From CAXBCP01 sp963974055 (lineage in GTDB: Bacteria; Pseudomonadota; Alphaproteobacteria; MPNO01; UBA830), in NCBI GenBank assembly GCA_963974055.1, contig CAXBCP010000003.1, forward strand, positions 1 to 64,000: DNA of 64,000 nucleotides, in the 5' to 3' direction. This document shows, one piece after another, positions 1 to 8,371 of the stretch. The translations under genes and the position numbers were made by a program. The notes beneath the pieces are model-generated. The model was not told the DNA's origin. It did no database searches and saw nothing but the letters and a program-made list of their open reading frames with translations. Positions within the stretch are counted from its first letter, which is position 1. The number at the start of each line of letters is the position of its first letter.

Positions 1-31
1 TCCCGATTCGACGGAATCCCATACGATTCAT

Positions 32-112
32 TCAAAACAGGAAACGCTCTAGGGTAAATTCCGCTTTCGCGGAATCGTGCCGGCCCGGTGCCGTCAAAAC
101 TGGAAACGCTCT
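32..112. repeat. Imperfect direct repeat at the left edge
   Basis: A 19-base unit, TCAAAACAGGAAACGCTCT at 32-50, recurs at 94-112 with one mismatch (CAGG to CTGG). Each copy follows a GGAATC or GATTC-containing stretch, so the repeated unit may be longer and decayed. The copies flank a small hairpin at 59-74. It lies just beyond the 3' end of the pirin gene. It may be a short dispersed repeat of this genome, but no further copy was recognised in the window. Confidence 0.5.
59..74 (-). terminator. Hairpin, possible terminator of the pirin gene
   Basis: Read on the minus strand, a perfect 6-bp stem (TTCCGC / GCGGAA) encloses a GAAA tetraloop and is followed by TTTA. It lies about 50 bases past the pirin stop codon. 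The stem is short and the T tract weak, so terminator function is an inference. Confidence 0.35.
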
Positions 113-124
113 GGGCGGGCGCGG

Positions 125-1012
125 TTAATCCTCCGGCAGGGGTATGAACTCTTCGTCGTCGCCGGGCACGGTATCGAACCCGCCGGATTTCCATTTTCTC
201 TTGGCGGCTTCCAGGCGGTCCGGATCGCTGGACACGAAATTCCACCAGACGGTACGCTTGCCGTCGAGCGGCGCCCCGCCGAGCAGCATGAAGCGGGTAT
301 CCGCCCGGGCTTCGATGACCGGCGCGGCGCCCGCCGCGAACACGATCATCCGGCCGTTGTCATGGTTTTCCCCGTCGACCGATACTGAACCGCTGACGAT
401 ATAGATCGCCCGTTCCGCGTAGTCGCCGGGCAGGTCGATCATGCTGCCCGCCGGGGCTTCGCCGTGGAGATAGAATATCGGCGAAAATACCGTTACCGGT
501 GCGGATTGGCCGAAGGCGGCGCCGGCAATGATCCGGTAGGTCACGCCGTCGCGGTCGAAAACCGGCAAATCGTCCGCGGCATGATGGGCGAAGACGGGAT
601 CGGTTTCCTCGTCCGCGCTGGGCAGGCCGACCCACGCCTGGATGCCTTCCATCGGTGCGTCGCGGCCCAGGTCTTCGGCGGCTGTGCGTTCGGAATGGAC
701 AATGCCGCGCCCGGCGACCATCCAGTTGACCGCGCCCGGCTTGACCGCGATGTCGGTGCCGAGGCTGTCGCGGTGGACGATCCGGCCGTCGAACAGGTAG
801 GTCACGGTGGCAAGGCCGATATGCGGATGCGGGCGGACATTGACCCCCTTGCCGGGGCCGAACACCACCGGGCCCATGTGATCGAAGAACACGAACGGGC
901 CGACCGTGCGGCGCTTTGCAAAGGGAAGAACGCGGCGGACCTCGAAATCGCCGAGGTCGCGGGCGCGCGGGTCAATGACGATCTCTATGGCGGGGTTGTC
1001 GGACGCGGTCAT
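125..1012 (-). CDS. Pirin family protein
   Basis: A 295-residue bicupin of the pirin family. Bacterial pirins are iron-binding cytosolic proteins, some with quercetinase activity and some acting as regulators; the substrate here cannot be told. The N-terminal cupin carries the metal site: HPHIGL (His62, His64) and later IVHSER (His106, Glu108), matching the three-His one-Glu set of human pirin. The second cupin ends with a typical pirin C-terminus. The start is ATG. It lies 31 bases downstream of a PadR-like regulator on the same strand, so the two may be co-transcribed and the regulator may control it. Confidence 0.9.
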   Translation of the reverse strand: MTASDNPAIEIVIDPRARDLGDFEVRRVLPFAKRRTVGPFVFFDHMGPVVFGPGKGVNVRPHPHIGLATVTYLFDGRIVHRDSLGTDIAVKPGAVNWMVAGRGIVHSERTAAEDLGRDAPMEGIQAWVGLPSADEETDPVFAHHAADDLPVFDRDGVTYRIIAGAAFGQSAPVTVFSPIFYLHGEAPAGSMIDLPGDYAERAIYIVSGSVSVDGENHDNGRMIVFAAGAAPVIEARADTRFMLLGGAPLDGKRTVWWNFVSSDPDRLEAAKRKWKSGGFDTVPGDDEEFIPLPED

Positions 1013-1043
1013 CGGAGCGGCGATTGCGAATTCGGAGCGCCGG

Positions 1044-1571
1044 TCAGAGCCGGTCCCGCAGGGCGTGAAGCCAGGCGAGACGTGAATCGACCAGGTCGAT
1101 GTCGTGAGTCAGCCAGTCCTGAAAAAACGGGTCGCCGGCGGCGGGGGCGCGGAGGTCGCCGAGCCGCGCCAGTTCGAGTTCGCAGGCGTCGATCAGAAGA
1201 TCGACCTGGTCCCGCCGTTCCGCCGCGTCGAGCAGCGACATGAAGCGCATCTTCAGCGCGATCACCAGCTTGGACATGTCGGTCAGCGGCGGCCGCACGG
1301 TCGCCTTGAGCAGGGTGAGAAGCTCGGCCCGGCCTTCGTCGGTCAGCGCCAGCGGTGCGTCCCTGTCGTCGTTCGCCGTTTCAACGAGGCCTTCGTAACG
1401 GAGCATTTCGATAGACGGGCCCGTCAGTTCGAGCGACGGCCCCGCGATACGCCCGACGAACTGGCGGACGGCGTTTGCAAGATCGGCATAGGCGTGCGGG
1501 GCTTCGGACAGGATACCGAGCGCGGCAAGTCGGATGGTTTCCTTGGGCAGCAGTGAATTGTCGCTGAACAT
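1044..1571 (-). CDS. PadR-like winged-helix regulator (tentative)
   Basis: A 175-residue protein with an N-terminal helical region (about residues 9-85) reading like a winged helix. It opens with LLPKETIRLAALGIL and has a recognition-helix-like stretch ending in LRYEGLVE, followed by LTDEGRAELLTLL, typical of PadR-family wings. The C-terminal half (about 95-175) is helical and resembles the PadR dimerisation domain. No ligand is evident. The gene lies between hemA and the pirin gene on the same strand, with 46 and 31 bases of spacing. Family assignment rests on motif shape only; it could be another small MarR- or PadR-like regulator. Confidence 0.6.
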   Translation of the reverse strand: MFSDNSLLPKETIRLAALGILSEAPHAYADLANAVRQFVGRIAGPSLELTGPSIEMLRYEGLVETANDDRDAPLALTDEGRAELLTLLKATVRPPLTDMSKLVIALKMRFMSLLDAAERRDQVDLLIDACELELARLGDLRAPAAGDPFFQDWLTHDIDLVDSRLAWLHALRDRL

Positions 1572-1617
1572 GGCCTGTTACCCGTCTTTCCCGTTATCGA
1601 CCGAGTTCCCGAAATCC

Positions 1618-2829
1618 TCAGGCGGCGGCCCGGATGGGCAGCCTGCCCCAGATTTCCTGGAGGGATCTTACCAGATGCGCCATGTCGCCGTCAGTATGTA
1701 ATGGCGTCGGCGTCAGGCGCAGTCGTTCCGTACCTTTGGGCACCGTCGGATAGTTGATCGGCTGAACGTAGATATTGTGCCGGTCCATCAATTCGTCCGT
1801 CACCTGCTTGCACAGCACCGGATCGCCGACCAGCACGGGCACGATATGCGATACCGACGGCATGACCGGCAGGCCCGCGTCGCGCAGCAGGGTTTTCAGC
1901 GTCGCGGCGCGTTCCTGGTGTATCTCGCGCTCGACATTGCTGGATTTGAGGTGGCGGACGCTGGCCAGCGCGCCGGCTGCAACGGCGGGCGGCATGGAGG
2001 TCGTGAAAATGAAGCCCGACGCATAGGAGCGCACGAAGTCGATCATCGCCGCCGATCCGGCAATATAGCCGCCGACCACGCCGAAGGCCTTGGCCAGCGT
2101 GCCCTGGATGACGGTGATGCGGTCCATGACGCCGTCGCGTTCGGCGACGCCGGCGCCGCGCGGCCCGTACATGCCGACCGCGTGTACTTCGTCGAGATAG
2201 GTCATGGCATTGTACTTATCGGCAAGATCGCAGATCGCCCCGATGGGGGAAATGTCGCCGTCCATGGAATAGACGGATTCGAAGACGATCACCTTCGGCC
2301 GGTCGATGTCTATGGACTGCAGCTTGGCTTCGAGGTCTTCGAGATCGTTATGGGCGAACACCACCTTGTCGGTCATGCTGTGGCGGATGCCCGCAATCAT
2401 CGAGGCGTGGTTGTCCTCGTCCGATACCAGGACGCAGTCGGGGATTTGCGATCCGATGGTCGACAGCGCGGCTTCGTTGGCGACATAGCCCGATGTGAAG
2501 ACCAGCGCGGCTTCAGTGCCGTGAAGGCTGGCAAGTTCTTCTTCCAGCAGCACATGGTAATGGGTGGTGCCGGAGATGTTCCGTGTTCCGCCGGCGCCGG
2601 CGCCGACCTTGTCGATCGCTTCCTTCATCGCGGCCCGCACGACCTCGTTCTGGCCCATGCCGAGATAATCGTTCGAACACCAGACGGTCACTTCGTCGGC
2701 GCCCCTGTCCGAATGGCTGGTGGCGCGCGGGAAGGCGCCGGCCTTGCGTTCCAGGTCGGCGAAAACGCGGTACCGGCCCTCCGTTCTCAGGTCCGAAATG
2801 CGGTCGGCGAAAAATTTTTCGTAGTCCAT
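1618..2829 (-). CDS. hemA: 5-Aminolevulinate synthase
   Basis: Condenses glycine and succinyl-CoA to 5-aminolevulinate, the first step of heme synthesis by the C4 route used in Alphaproteobacteria. The 403-residue product is full length for the family. It shows the fold-type I PLP signature with Schiff-base lysine Lys247 in GTLAKAFGVVGG, the aspartate of YLDEVHAVGMYG, and the GAGAGGTRNISG substrate loop. The start is the ATG at 2829 (MDYEKFF), with GGAG about 10 bases upstream; an in-frame start 16 codons earlier gives an atypical N-terminus. The product feeds the heme a made by ctaB and used by the cox operon elsewhere in the window. Confidence 0.97.
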   Translation of the reverse strand: MDYEKFFADRISDLRTEGRYRVFADLERKAGAFPRATSHSDRGADEVTVWCSNDYLGMGQNEVVRAAMKEAIDKVGAGAGGTRNISGTTHYHVLLEEELASLHGTEAALVFTSGYVANEAALSTIGSQIPDCVLVSDEDNHASMIAGIRHSMTDKVVFAHNDLEDLEAKLQSIDIDRPKVIVFESVYSMDGDISPIGAICDLADKYNAMTYLDEVHAVGMYGPRGAGVAERDGVMDRITVIQGTLAKAFGVVGGYIAGSAAMIDFVRSYASGFIFTTSMPPAVAAGALASVRHLKSSNVEREIHQERAATLKTLLRDAGLPVMPSVSHIVPVLVGDPVLCKQVTDELMDRHNIYVQPINYPTVPKGTERLRLTPTPLHTDGDMAHLVRSLQEIWGRLPIRAAA

Positions 2830-3002
2830 GAACGAAAATCTCCAACGGCGCAGGTCACAGGTTGATATCGTTAACAAAGTATGACCGGCGTCCTTTAAAC
2901 AATAGTAAATGAAGCATCGATTGGAAACACGTTAAGACCGGTGCTCACCCCTCTTTGGGGACGTTTGCGCCGATTTGCCGCGCCCGGATTCGGGAAATAA
3001 GG

Positions 3003-4427
3003 TCAATTTCCGGTGAGGCCGCCGCCAGCGAGCCAGTCGGCGGTATCGTCCAGCGCGGCGCCGAACCGGTCGAACATCGTCGCGATCTCGGTGTCCGAGA
3101 TGATCAGCGGCGGCGAAAATGCGATGCGGTCGCCGAGCTGACGGACGATCAGGCCATGGGCCTGGGCACATGCGACGAGATGAGCCCCCGTTCGGCCGAC
3201 GGGCGCGAACGGCGTCCGGGCTGCCTTGTCGGCCACCAGTTCGACCGCCCCGACCAGCCCGACGCCCATGGTTTCGCCCACCAGGGGGTGTTCCGTGAAT
3301 CCGTGCAGGCGTTTCAGGAACGGGACGCTTGCCCGTTTGACCCGCGCCACCAGGTCGATCTCGTCGTATATCTTCAACGTCTCGAGCGCGACGGCGGCGG
3401 GGACCGGGTGCCCGGAATAGGTGAACCCGTGGCCGAACGTGCCGATTTCCTCCGTCTGCGGCGCGATGGCGTCGAACACGCGCCGATTGACCATCACGGC
3501 GGCGATCGGGATGTATCCGGATGTCAGCGCCTTGGCGCAGGTCAGGATATCGGGCGTGATGCCGTAAGTCTGACTGCCCCACATTTCGCCGGTGCGGCCG
3601 AACCCGCAGATCACTTCGTCGGCGACCAGCAGCACGTCGTGCTTTTTAAGAACCGCCTGGATCTTTTCGAAATAGGTCGCCGGCGGCACGATCACCCCGC
3701 CCGCACCCATGACCGGTTCGGCGAAAAAGGCCGCGACCGTATCGGGACCTTCGGCGACGATCATCCGGTCCAGGTCTTCGGCGCATCTGGTGGCGAAGTC
3801 CTCTTCGGTCTCGCCGTCTTCGCCGAAGCGGTAGAAATGCGGCTGGCCGGTATGCAGGAAGCCGTCGAGCGGCAAATCGAACGCGGTATGGTTCGCAGGC
3901 ACGCCGGTGATGCTGGCGGCGGCGACGGTGACGCCGTGATAGGCCTTGAAGCGGCTGATGATCTTTTTCTTGTCCGGGCGGCCTATGGCATTGTTCATGT
4001 ACCAGATCATCTTGACCGCGCTGTCCGCGGCCTCCGACCCGGAATTGCAGAAAAACACCTTTGCCATCGGTACCGGCGCGAGGGCCAGCAGCCGTTCGGC
4101 AAGTTCGATCTGGGGCGGATGACTTTTCTGGTTGAAGCCGTGATAGAACGGCAACGTGCGCATCTGGCGGGCGGCGGCATCGGCCAGGCGGTCCTCGCCG
4201 AAGCCCAGCGACGCGCACCACAGGCCGGACATGCCTTCGATATAGGAATTGCCGTCCTCGTCCCACACCTCGACGCCCTTGCCGCGGGTGATCACCAGCG
4301 GGCCGTCGCGCTCGTTGGCGACGGCGTTCGTATAGGGGTGGAAAACGCTGTCCGCATCGCGGCGGCTGAGCGAATTCGCGCCCGGGGCAGCCTGCCCTGA
4401 AGCATTGGTGTCGTCAGGTGCGGTCAT
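3003..4427 (-). CDS. Class III PLP-dependent aminotransferase
   Basis: A 474-residue omega-aminotransferase-type enzyme of fold type I, usually annotated as an aspartate aminotransferase family protein. It transfers amino groups from an omega-amino acid or amine to pyruvate or a keto acid. The PLP lysine is Lys299 in LTCAKALTSGY; the cofactor-binding aspartate lies in LLVADEVICGFGRTG; phosphate-binding residues lie in FFCNSGSEAAD. MSGLWCASLGFGE resembles beta-alanine or taurine pyruvate aminotransferases, but the substrate cannot be fixed. The start ATG follows GGAGGCGGAGC. moaA begins 18 bases beyond on the same strand, so the pair may be co-transcribed. Confidence 0.88.
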   Translation of the reverse strand: MTAPDDTNASGQAAPGANSLSRRDADSVFHPYTNAVANERDGPLVITRGKGVEVWDEDGNSYIEGMSGLWCASLGFGEDRLADAAARQMRTLPFYHGFNQKSHPPQIELAERLLALAPVPMAKVFFCNSGSEAADSAVKMIWYMNNAIGRPDKKKIISRFKAYHGVTVAAASITGVPANHTAFDLPLDGFLHTGQPHFYRFGEDGETEEDFATRCAEDLDRMIVAEGPDTVAAFFAEPVMGAGGVIVPPATYFEKIQAVLKKHDVLLVADEVICGFGRTGEMWGSQTYGITPDILTCAKALTSGYIPIAAVMVNRRVFDAIAPQTEEIGTFGHGFTYSGHPVPAAVALETLKIYDEIDLVARVKRASVPFLKRLHGFTEHPLVGETMGVGLVGAVELVADKAARTPFAPVGRTGAHLVACAQAHGLIVRQLGDRIAFSPPLIISDTEIATMFDRFGAALDDTADWLAGGGLTGN

Positions 4428-4445
4428 GCTCCGCCTCCGCGAATG

Positions 4446-5495
4446 TCAGCCGCCTGTCACGCTCATATGGCGGGATACCGCCGGCGATGCACGGCGGCGG
4501 TCGATGATGAAATCGTGGCCTTCGGGTTTCCGGCCGATCGCTTCGTCGATGGCGGCCATCAGGACGGATTCGTCGCCTTCGCGCAGCGGCGCGCGCAGAT
4601 CGGCGGCGTCTTCCTGGCCGAGGCACATGTATAGCGTGCCGGTGCAGGTCAGGCGTACCCGGTTGCAGGATTCGCAGAAATTATGGGTCATCGGCGTGAT
4701 GAAGCCGATGCGCCCGCCGGTCTCCGCCACCCGGACATAGCGCGCCGGCCCGCCCGTCGTGTCGTCGATATCGTTCAGCGTCCAGCGTTTTTTGAGTTCG
4801 GCGCGGACCATCGACAGCGGCCAGTACTGGTCGAGCCGCGCTTCGCCGCCGATTTCGCCGAGCGGCATGACCTCGATAAAGGTCAGGTCGAAGCCGCGAT
4901 CGCCGCACCACTGCACCATGTCGTGGATTTCGTCGTCGTTGACGCCCTTGAGCGCGACCGCGTTGATCTTGATCCGGTGGCCGGCAGCGGCGGCGGCGTC
5001 GATGCCGCCGAGTACCTTGTCGAGTTTGCCCCAGCGCGTGATGCGCGCGAATTTATCCGGGTCCAGCGTGTCGATGGATACGTTGATCCGCCGGACGCCC
5101 GCGTTATAGAGACCGGTCGCATAGCGTTCGAGCTGGCTGGCATTGGTGGTCAGGGTCAGTTCCTCGAGCGCGCCGGTATCGAGATGGCGCCCGAGGCGTT
5201 CGAACAGCCACAGGATATCGCGCCGCACCAGCGGTTCGCCGCCCGAAATCCGGAGCTTCTGCACGCCGCGGGTGACGAATGCGCTGCACAGACGGTCGAG
5301 CTCTTCGAGGCTCAGCACGTCGGCCTTGGGCAAAAAGGACATGTTCTCCGACATGCAGTAGACGCAGCGGAAATCGCAGCGGTCCGTTACCGACACGCGC
5401 AGATAGCTGACATGCCTGTCATAGGGATCGATCAGCAGTTTTCCGGCGGGAGACGCCGAAGGCGCGCTGTCGAGGGTTGCATTGTCTGTGGTCAT
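4446..5495 (-). CDS. moaA: GTP 3',8-cyclase (molybdenum cofactor step 1)
   Basis: Radical SAM enzyme that converts GTP to 3',8-cyclo-GTP, the first step of molybdopterin synthesis, with the MoaC protein not seen here. The N-terminal cluster binds at Cys40, Cys44 and Cys47 (CDFRCVYC). The second [4Fe-4S] cluster is at Cys274, Cys277 and Cys291 (CESCNRVRLTC onward). The protein ends in the Gly-Gly pair (VTGG) needed for MoaA activity. Its 349 residues are slightly longer than E. coli MoaA because of a 20-residue leader. It lies upstream of the aminotransferase on the minus strand; mobA and fdhD follow a few kilobases away on the other strand. Confidence 0.96.
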   Translation of the reverse strand: MTTDNATLDSAPSASPAGKLLIDPYDRHVSYLRVSVTDRCDFRCVYCMSENMSFLPKADVLSLEELDRLCSAFVTRGVQKLRISGGEPLVRRDILWLFERLGRHLDTGALEELTLTTNASQLERYATGLYNAGVRRINVSIDTLDPDKFARITRWGKLDKVLGGIDAAAAAGHRIKINAVALKGVNDDEIHDMVQWCGDRGFDLTFIEVMPLGEIGGEARLDQYWPLSMVRAELKKRWTLNDIDDTTGGPARYVRVAETGGRIGFITPMTHNFCESCNRVRLTCTGTLYMCLGQEDAADLRAPLREGDESVLMAAIDEAIGRKPEGHDFIIDRRRASPAVSRHMSVTGG

Positions 5496-5660
5496 GTCTT
5501 TCGATGTCCCTGATCGCGACCCGGATCGTAAGGACGGGCCGCAAAGCGTTATTCACAGATGAATATAACGCTTTTCAGGCGAAAGGAAAGATACGGGCCA
5601 GTCGGAATTACGTCCGTCCGGGCGATCCGGCAGGCTTTTCCGGCGTGTCGCGGGGGCAGA

Positions 5661-7280
5661 TTACGAGCCCGGAGCTTTCCCGGATTTCACCAGCCGCAGG
5701 GTGAAGCGCGATCCCTGTCCTGGCTGGCTTTCAACCGAGACGTCGCCGCCCATCATGCGCGCGAGCTGGCGCGATATGGTCAGGCCCAGCCCGGTGCCTT
5801 CGCGCGGATTGGTCATCACGCCTGCGCCGACCTGGTGGAAACTGTCGAAGATCCGGTCCTGCTGGTCCGCCGGGATGCCGAGACCGGAATCCCATACCGT
5901 TACGTCCACAAGGTCGTCCGTGGCGGCAACAACCGATATGCCGACTTTACCCTCCGACGGGGTGAACTTTACGGCATTGTTCAGCAGGTTCACAAGAATC
6001 TGGCGCGTGCGGTCCGGATCGGCTTCGACAAAGACGCCGGGCGGGCAGGTGAGCTCCGTGATGTCGAGACCGGCATCCTCTGCCCGCACCGCGATGTAGC
6101 TCCGCGCCTGGGCAATGAGCTCGCCGATATCGACCGACCGCGGGTAGAGCTGGAGACTGCGCGATTCCAGATGAACGGCGTCGAGAATATCGTTGATGAT
6201 GTGCAGCAGGTGATAGGCCGCGCCCTTGATGTCCTGGAAGTAGCTCAGATAGTGGTCGTCGAGATCGCCGAACATTTTCCGTTCCGATATCTCGGAAAAG
6301 CCGATGATGGCGTTCAGCGGAGTGCGCAGTTCGTGGCTCATCTTGCCGAGAAACTCGGTCTTTGCCGTTACCGCCAGCCGGGCTTCGTCGAGCGCGAAAT
6401 CGAGTTGCACATTGCGCTCGCGCAGTTCCTGCAGACTGGTTTCCAGTTCGCGCTGCGATCGCCGGGCGTTCTGGATGGCGTCATGTTCGTTGGTAACGTC
6501 GGAACCGGTGCCGCGGTAGCCGATGAATTCGCCCGTTGCATCCTCATAGATCGGCACGCCGCTGAGCGAAATGCGCCTGACCCGGTTACGGTTGTCGGCG
6601 ATCAGGAAAATCCGGCCGCGGAACGTCGATCGCGCATCGAGCAGGTCGGGTTTGCCGCGCAGTCCGTCGCTGGAATCCTCGAATACGCCAAGGGCGAATA
6701 TGTTGCGGCCGATCAGCGAGCCGGGCGGCGCTTCCAGCGTTTCCGAAATCCGCGCCGATACATAGGTGAGATTGAGGTCGACGTCGGTTTCCCATACCCA
6801 GTCGGATGCCGACCGGATGATGTCCTGGAACCGCGCTTCGGTCCGCGCCGCTTCGATTACGGCTTCCGCTTCCAGAGTGACATCCGTGTAGATCCCGGCA
6901 TAGCCGGTTTCAACGCCGTCTTCGGAGGTGCGGACGTGGAACGAGCGAAAATGCCGGATGTCGCCGTTAATATCGACCGTCTGGCGCAGTTTTACCTCGC
7001 TGACGCCTTTTTCGAGATGCCGGAAGATGCCGAGCAGTTCCTCCGGCGCGGCGAAGGTGCCGTCGCTGCCCCGGGCGACCCCGAAGGCCGCCGTGATGAA
7101 TTCCTCGAATTCCGGGCTCAGCAGGGTAAATTTTCCGCTTGTGTCGGCGATGTAGATCGGCGGCATGCGATTGAGCAGCGTCCGTGGGAACAGAACGTCC
7201 GTGGCGCTGCCGTTGCCGCGGCTCACGGCGTCAAGCAATGCAGAATCCAGCCGTACGGCAGTTTCCGGTCCGTAGTTCAA
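5661..7280 (-). CDS. PAS-domain sensor histidine kinase
   Basis: A soluble hybrid-less histidine kinase with two PAS-like sensor regions, a short coiled coil, a HisKA domain and a HATPase domain. The phosphoacceptor is His316 in KMSHELRTPLNAIIGFSE. ATP-binding boxes follow: LVNLLNNAVKFTP (N box), WDSGLGIP (G1) and GTGLGLTISRQLARMMGG (G2). No transmembrane segment or response regulator is visible, and no partner gene lies next to it. The start is uncertain: a TTG at 7280 preceded by AGGGGG is preferred (539 residues); a TTG at 7394 would add 38 residues. It points away from fdhD, so the promoter regions are shared. Confidence 0.88.
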   Translation of the reverse strand: MNYGPETAVRLDSALLDAVSRGNGSATDVLFPRTLLNRMPPIYIADTSGKFTLLSPEFEEFITAAFGVARGSDGTFAAPEELLGIFRHLEKGVSEVKLRQTVDINGDIRHFRSFHVRTSEDGVETGYAGIYTDVTLEAEAVIEAARTEARFQDIIRSASDWVWETDVDLNLTYVSARISETLEAPPGSLIGRNIFALGVFEDSSDGLRGKPDLLDARSTFRGRIFLIADNRNRVRRISLSGVPIYEDATGEFIGYRGTGSDVTNEHDAIQNARRSQRELETSLQELRERNVQLDFALDEARLAVTAKTEFLGKMSHELRTPLNAIIGFSEISERKMFGDLDDHYLSYFQDIKGAAYHLLHIINDILDAVHLESRSLQLYPRSVDIGELIAQARSYIAVRAEDAGLDITELTCPPGVFVEADPDRTRQILVNLLNNAVKFTPSEGKVGISVVAATDDLVDVTVWDSGLGIPADQQDRIFDSFHQVGAGVMTNPREGTGLGLTISRQLARMMGGDVSVESQPGQGSRFTLRLVKSGKAPGS

Positions 7281-7474
7281 CGTATAGCCCCCTGCCAGCC
7301 CGTATACGCGCTTTGCCCTCTGCGGTTTTCGCGCTACCCGCAAAACGTGCGATGCCGGTAACCCAATAAACGAACCGGCCAGCGTCCAAAGCAACGAATC
7401 GGTTTATAAAACCGGAAAAACATATAAGAATCAACTAGATTGTCTGAAATGTAGAACGGGACCATACTTTGCAG

Positions 7475-8371
7475 ATGACAGATACCCGACCAGATAGCCC
7501 GGACTTTCCGGTGCTGCCGGACCCCCATGACCCGCGACTGACCGAGCGGGTCTCCGGCACCGACCAGGACGGCAAACCGCTTGAGACGTCGGTAACCGTC
7601 GAACGCCCGCTGGCGCTGTTTCTGAACAGCCGTGAAATCGTGACGCTGATGACCATCGGCGACTACCCCGAATGCCTGGCTGTCGGCTACCTGCTGAACC
7701 AGAACATGCTGCGCCCCGACGACGTGCTCACCGGCGTCGAATACGACGAAGAGGCCGAGGCCGTGGTCGTGCGGACCGGGCGGGAGACCGATTTCGAGGA
7801 AAAGCTTTCCAAGCAGACACGGACATCGGGCTGTGCGCTGGGCACCGTTTTCGGCGATATCATGGAGACCTTCGAAGATATCGTGCTCGATCCGGACGCA
7901 AAGGTGCATACGTCCTGGCTCTATGCCCTGACCCGGACGATCAACACCACCCCCAGCCTGTACCTGGAAGCCGGCGCCATCCACGGCTGCGTGCTGTGCG
8001 AGCGCGACCGGGCGCTTATCTACATGGAAGATGTCGGCCGTCACAACGCGGTCGACAAGATCGCCGGCTATATGTACCTCAACGATATTTCGCCCGCCGG
8101 GAAGATGTTCTATACGACCGGCCGGCTGACCAGCGAAATGGTCATCAAGACGGTGCAGATGGAAATTCCCGTGCTCGTCTCCCGGTCGGGCTTTACTGCC
8201 TGGGGCGTGGAACTGGCGCGGCAGGCGAACCTGACGCTGATCGGGCGCGCGCGCGGCAACCGCTTCGTGGCGCTCGCCGGCCAGGAGCGGATCGTCTACG
8301 ACGCCGATCCCGCCACCGTCGGGGACGAGCCCGCCGGCGCGCAACGCAAGGCGGCGTCGGCAGGTTCATGA
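7475..8371 (+). CDS. fdhD: FdhD, sulfur carrier for formate dehydrogenase
   Basis: FdhD moves sulfur from the cysteine desulfurase IscS to bis-MGD so that formate dehydrogenase becomes active. The 298-residue product has the catalytic loop cysteine at Cys120 (TSGCALGT), where E. coli has CGVC; only the first cysteine is kept here. GHNAVDKI-like sequence (GRHNAVDKIAGY) and TTGRLTSEMV are further family signatures. The start is ATG 7475; a TTG two codons earlier has better spacing to GGGA and is possible. It is the first gene of a tight operon: its stop overlaps the next start as ATGA. No formate dehydrogenase structural gene is in the window. Confidence 0.93.
   Translation: MTDTRPDSPDFPVLPDPHDPRLTERVSGTDQDGKPLETSVTVERPLALFLNSREIVTLMTIGDYPECLAVGYLLNQNMLRPDDVLTGVEYDEEAEAVVVRTGRETDFEEKLSKQTRTSGCALGTVFGDIMETFEDIVLDPDAKVHTSWLYALTRTINTTPSLYLEAGAIHGCVLCERDRALIYMEDVGRHNAVDKIAGYMYLNDISPAGKMFYTTGRLTSEMVIKTVQMEIPVLVSRSGFTAWGVELARQANLTLIGRARGNRFVALAGQERIVYDADPATVGDEPAGAQRKAASAGS

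Noticed and set aside
2858..2876. Possible FNR/Anr box (TTGAT-N4-ATCAA type) upstream of hemA
   Set aside because: Only the left half-site TTGAT is present; the right half reads TTAAC, so the match is insufficient.
5559..7361. A 600-codon plus-strand open frame opposite the histidine kinase
   Set aside because: The minus frame carries all kinase motifs; the plus frame is a codon-bias shadow.
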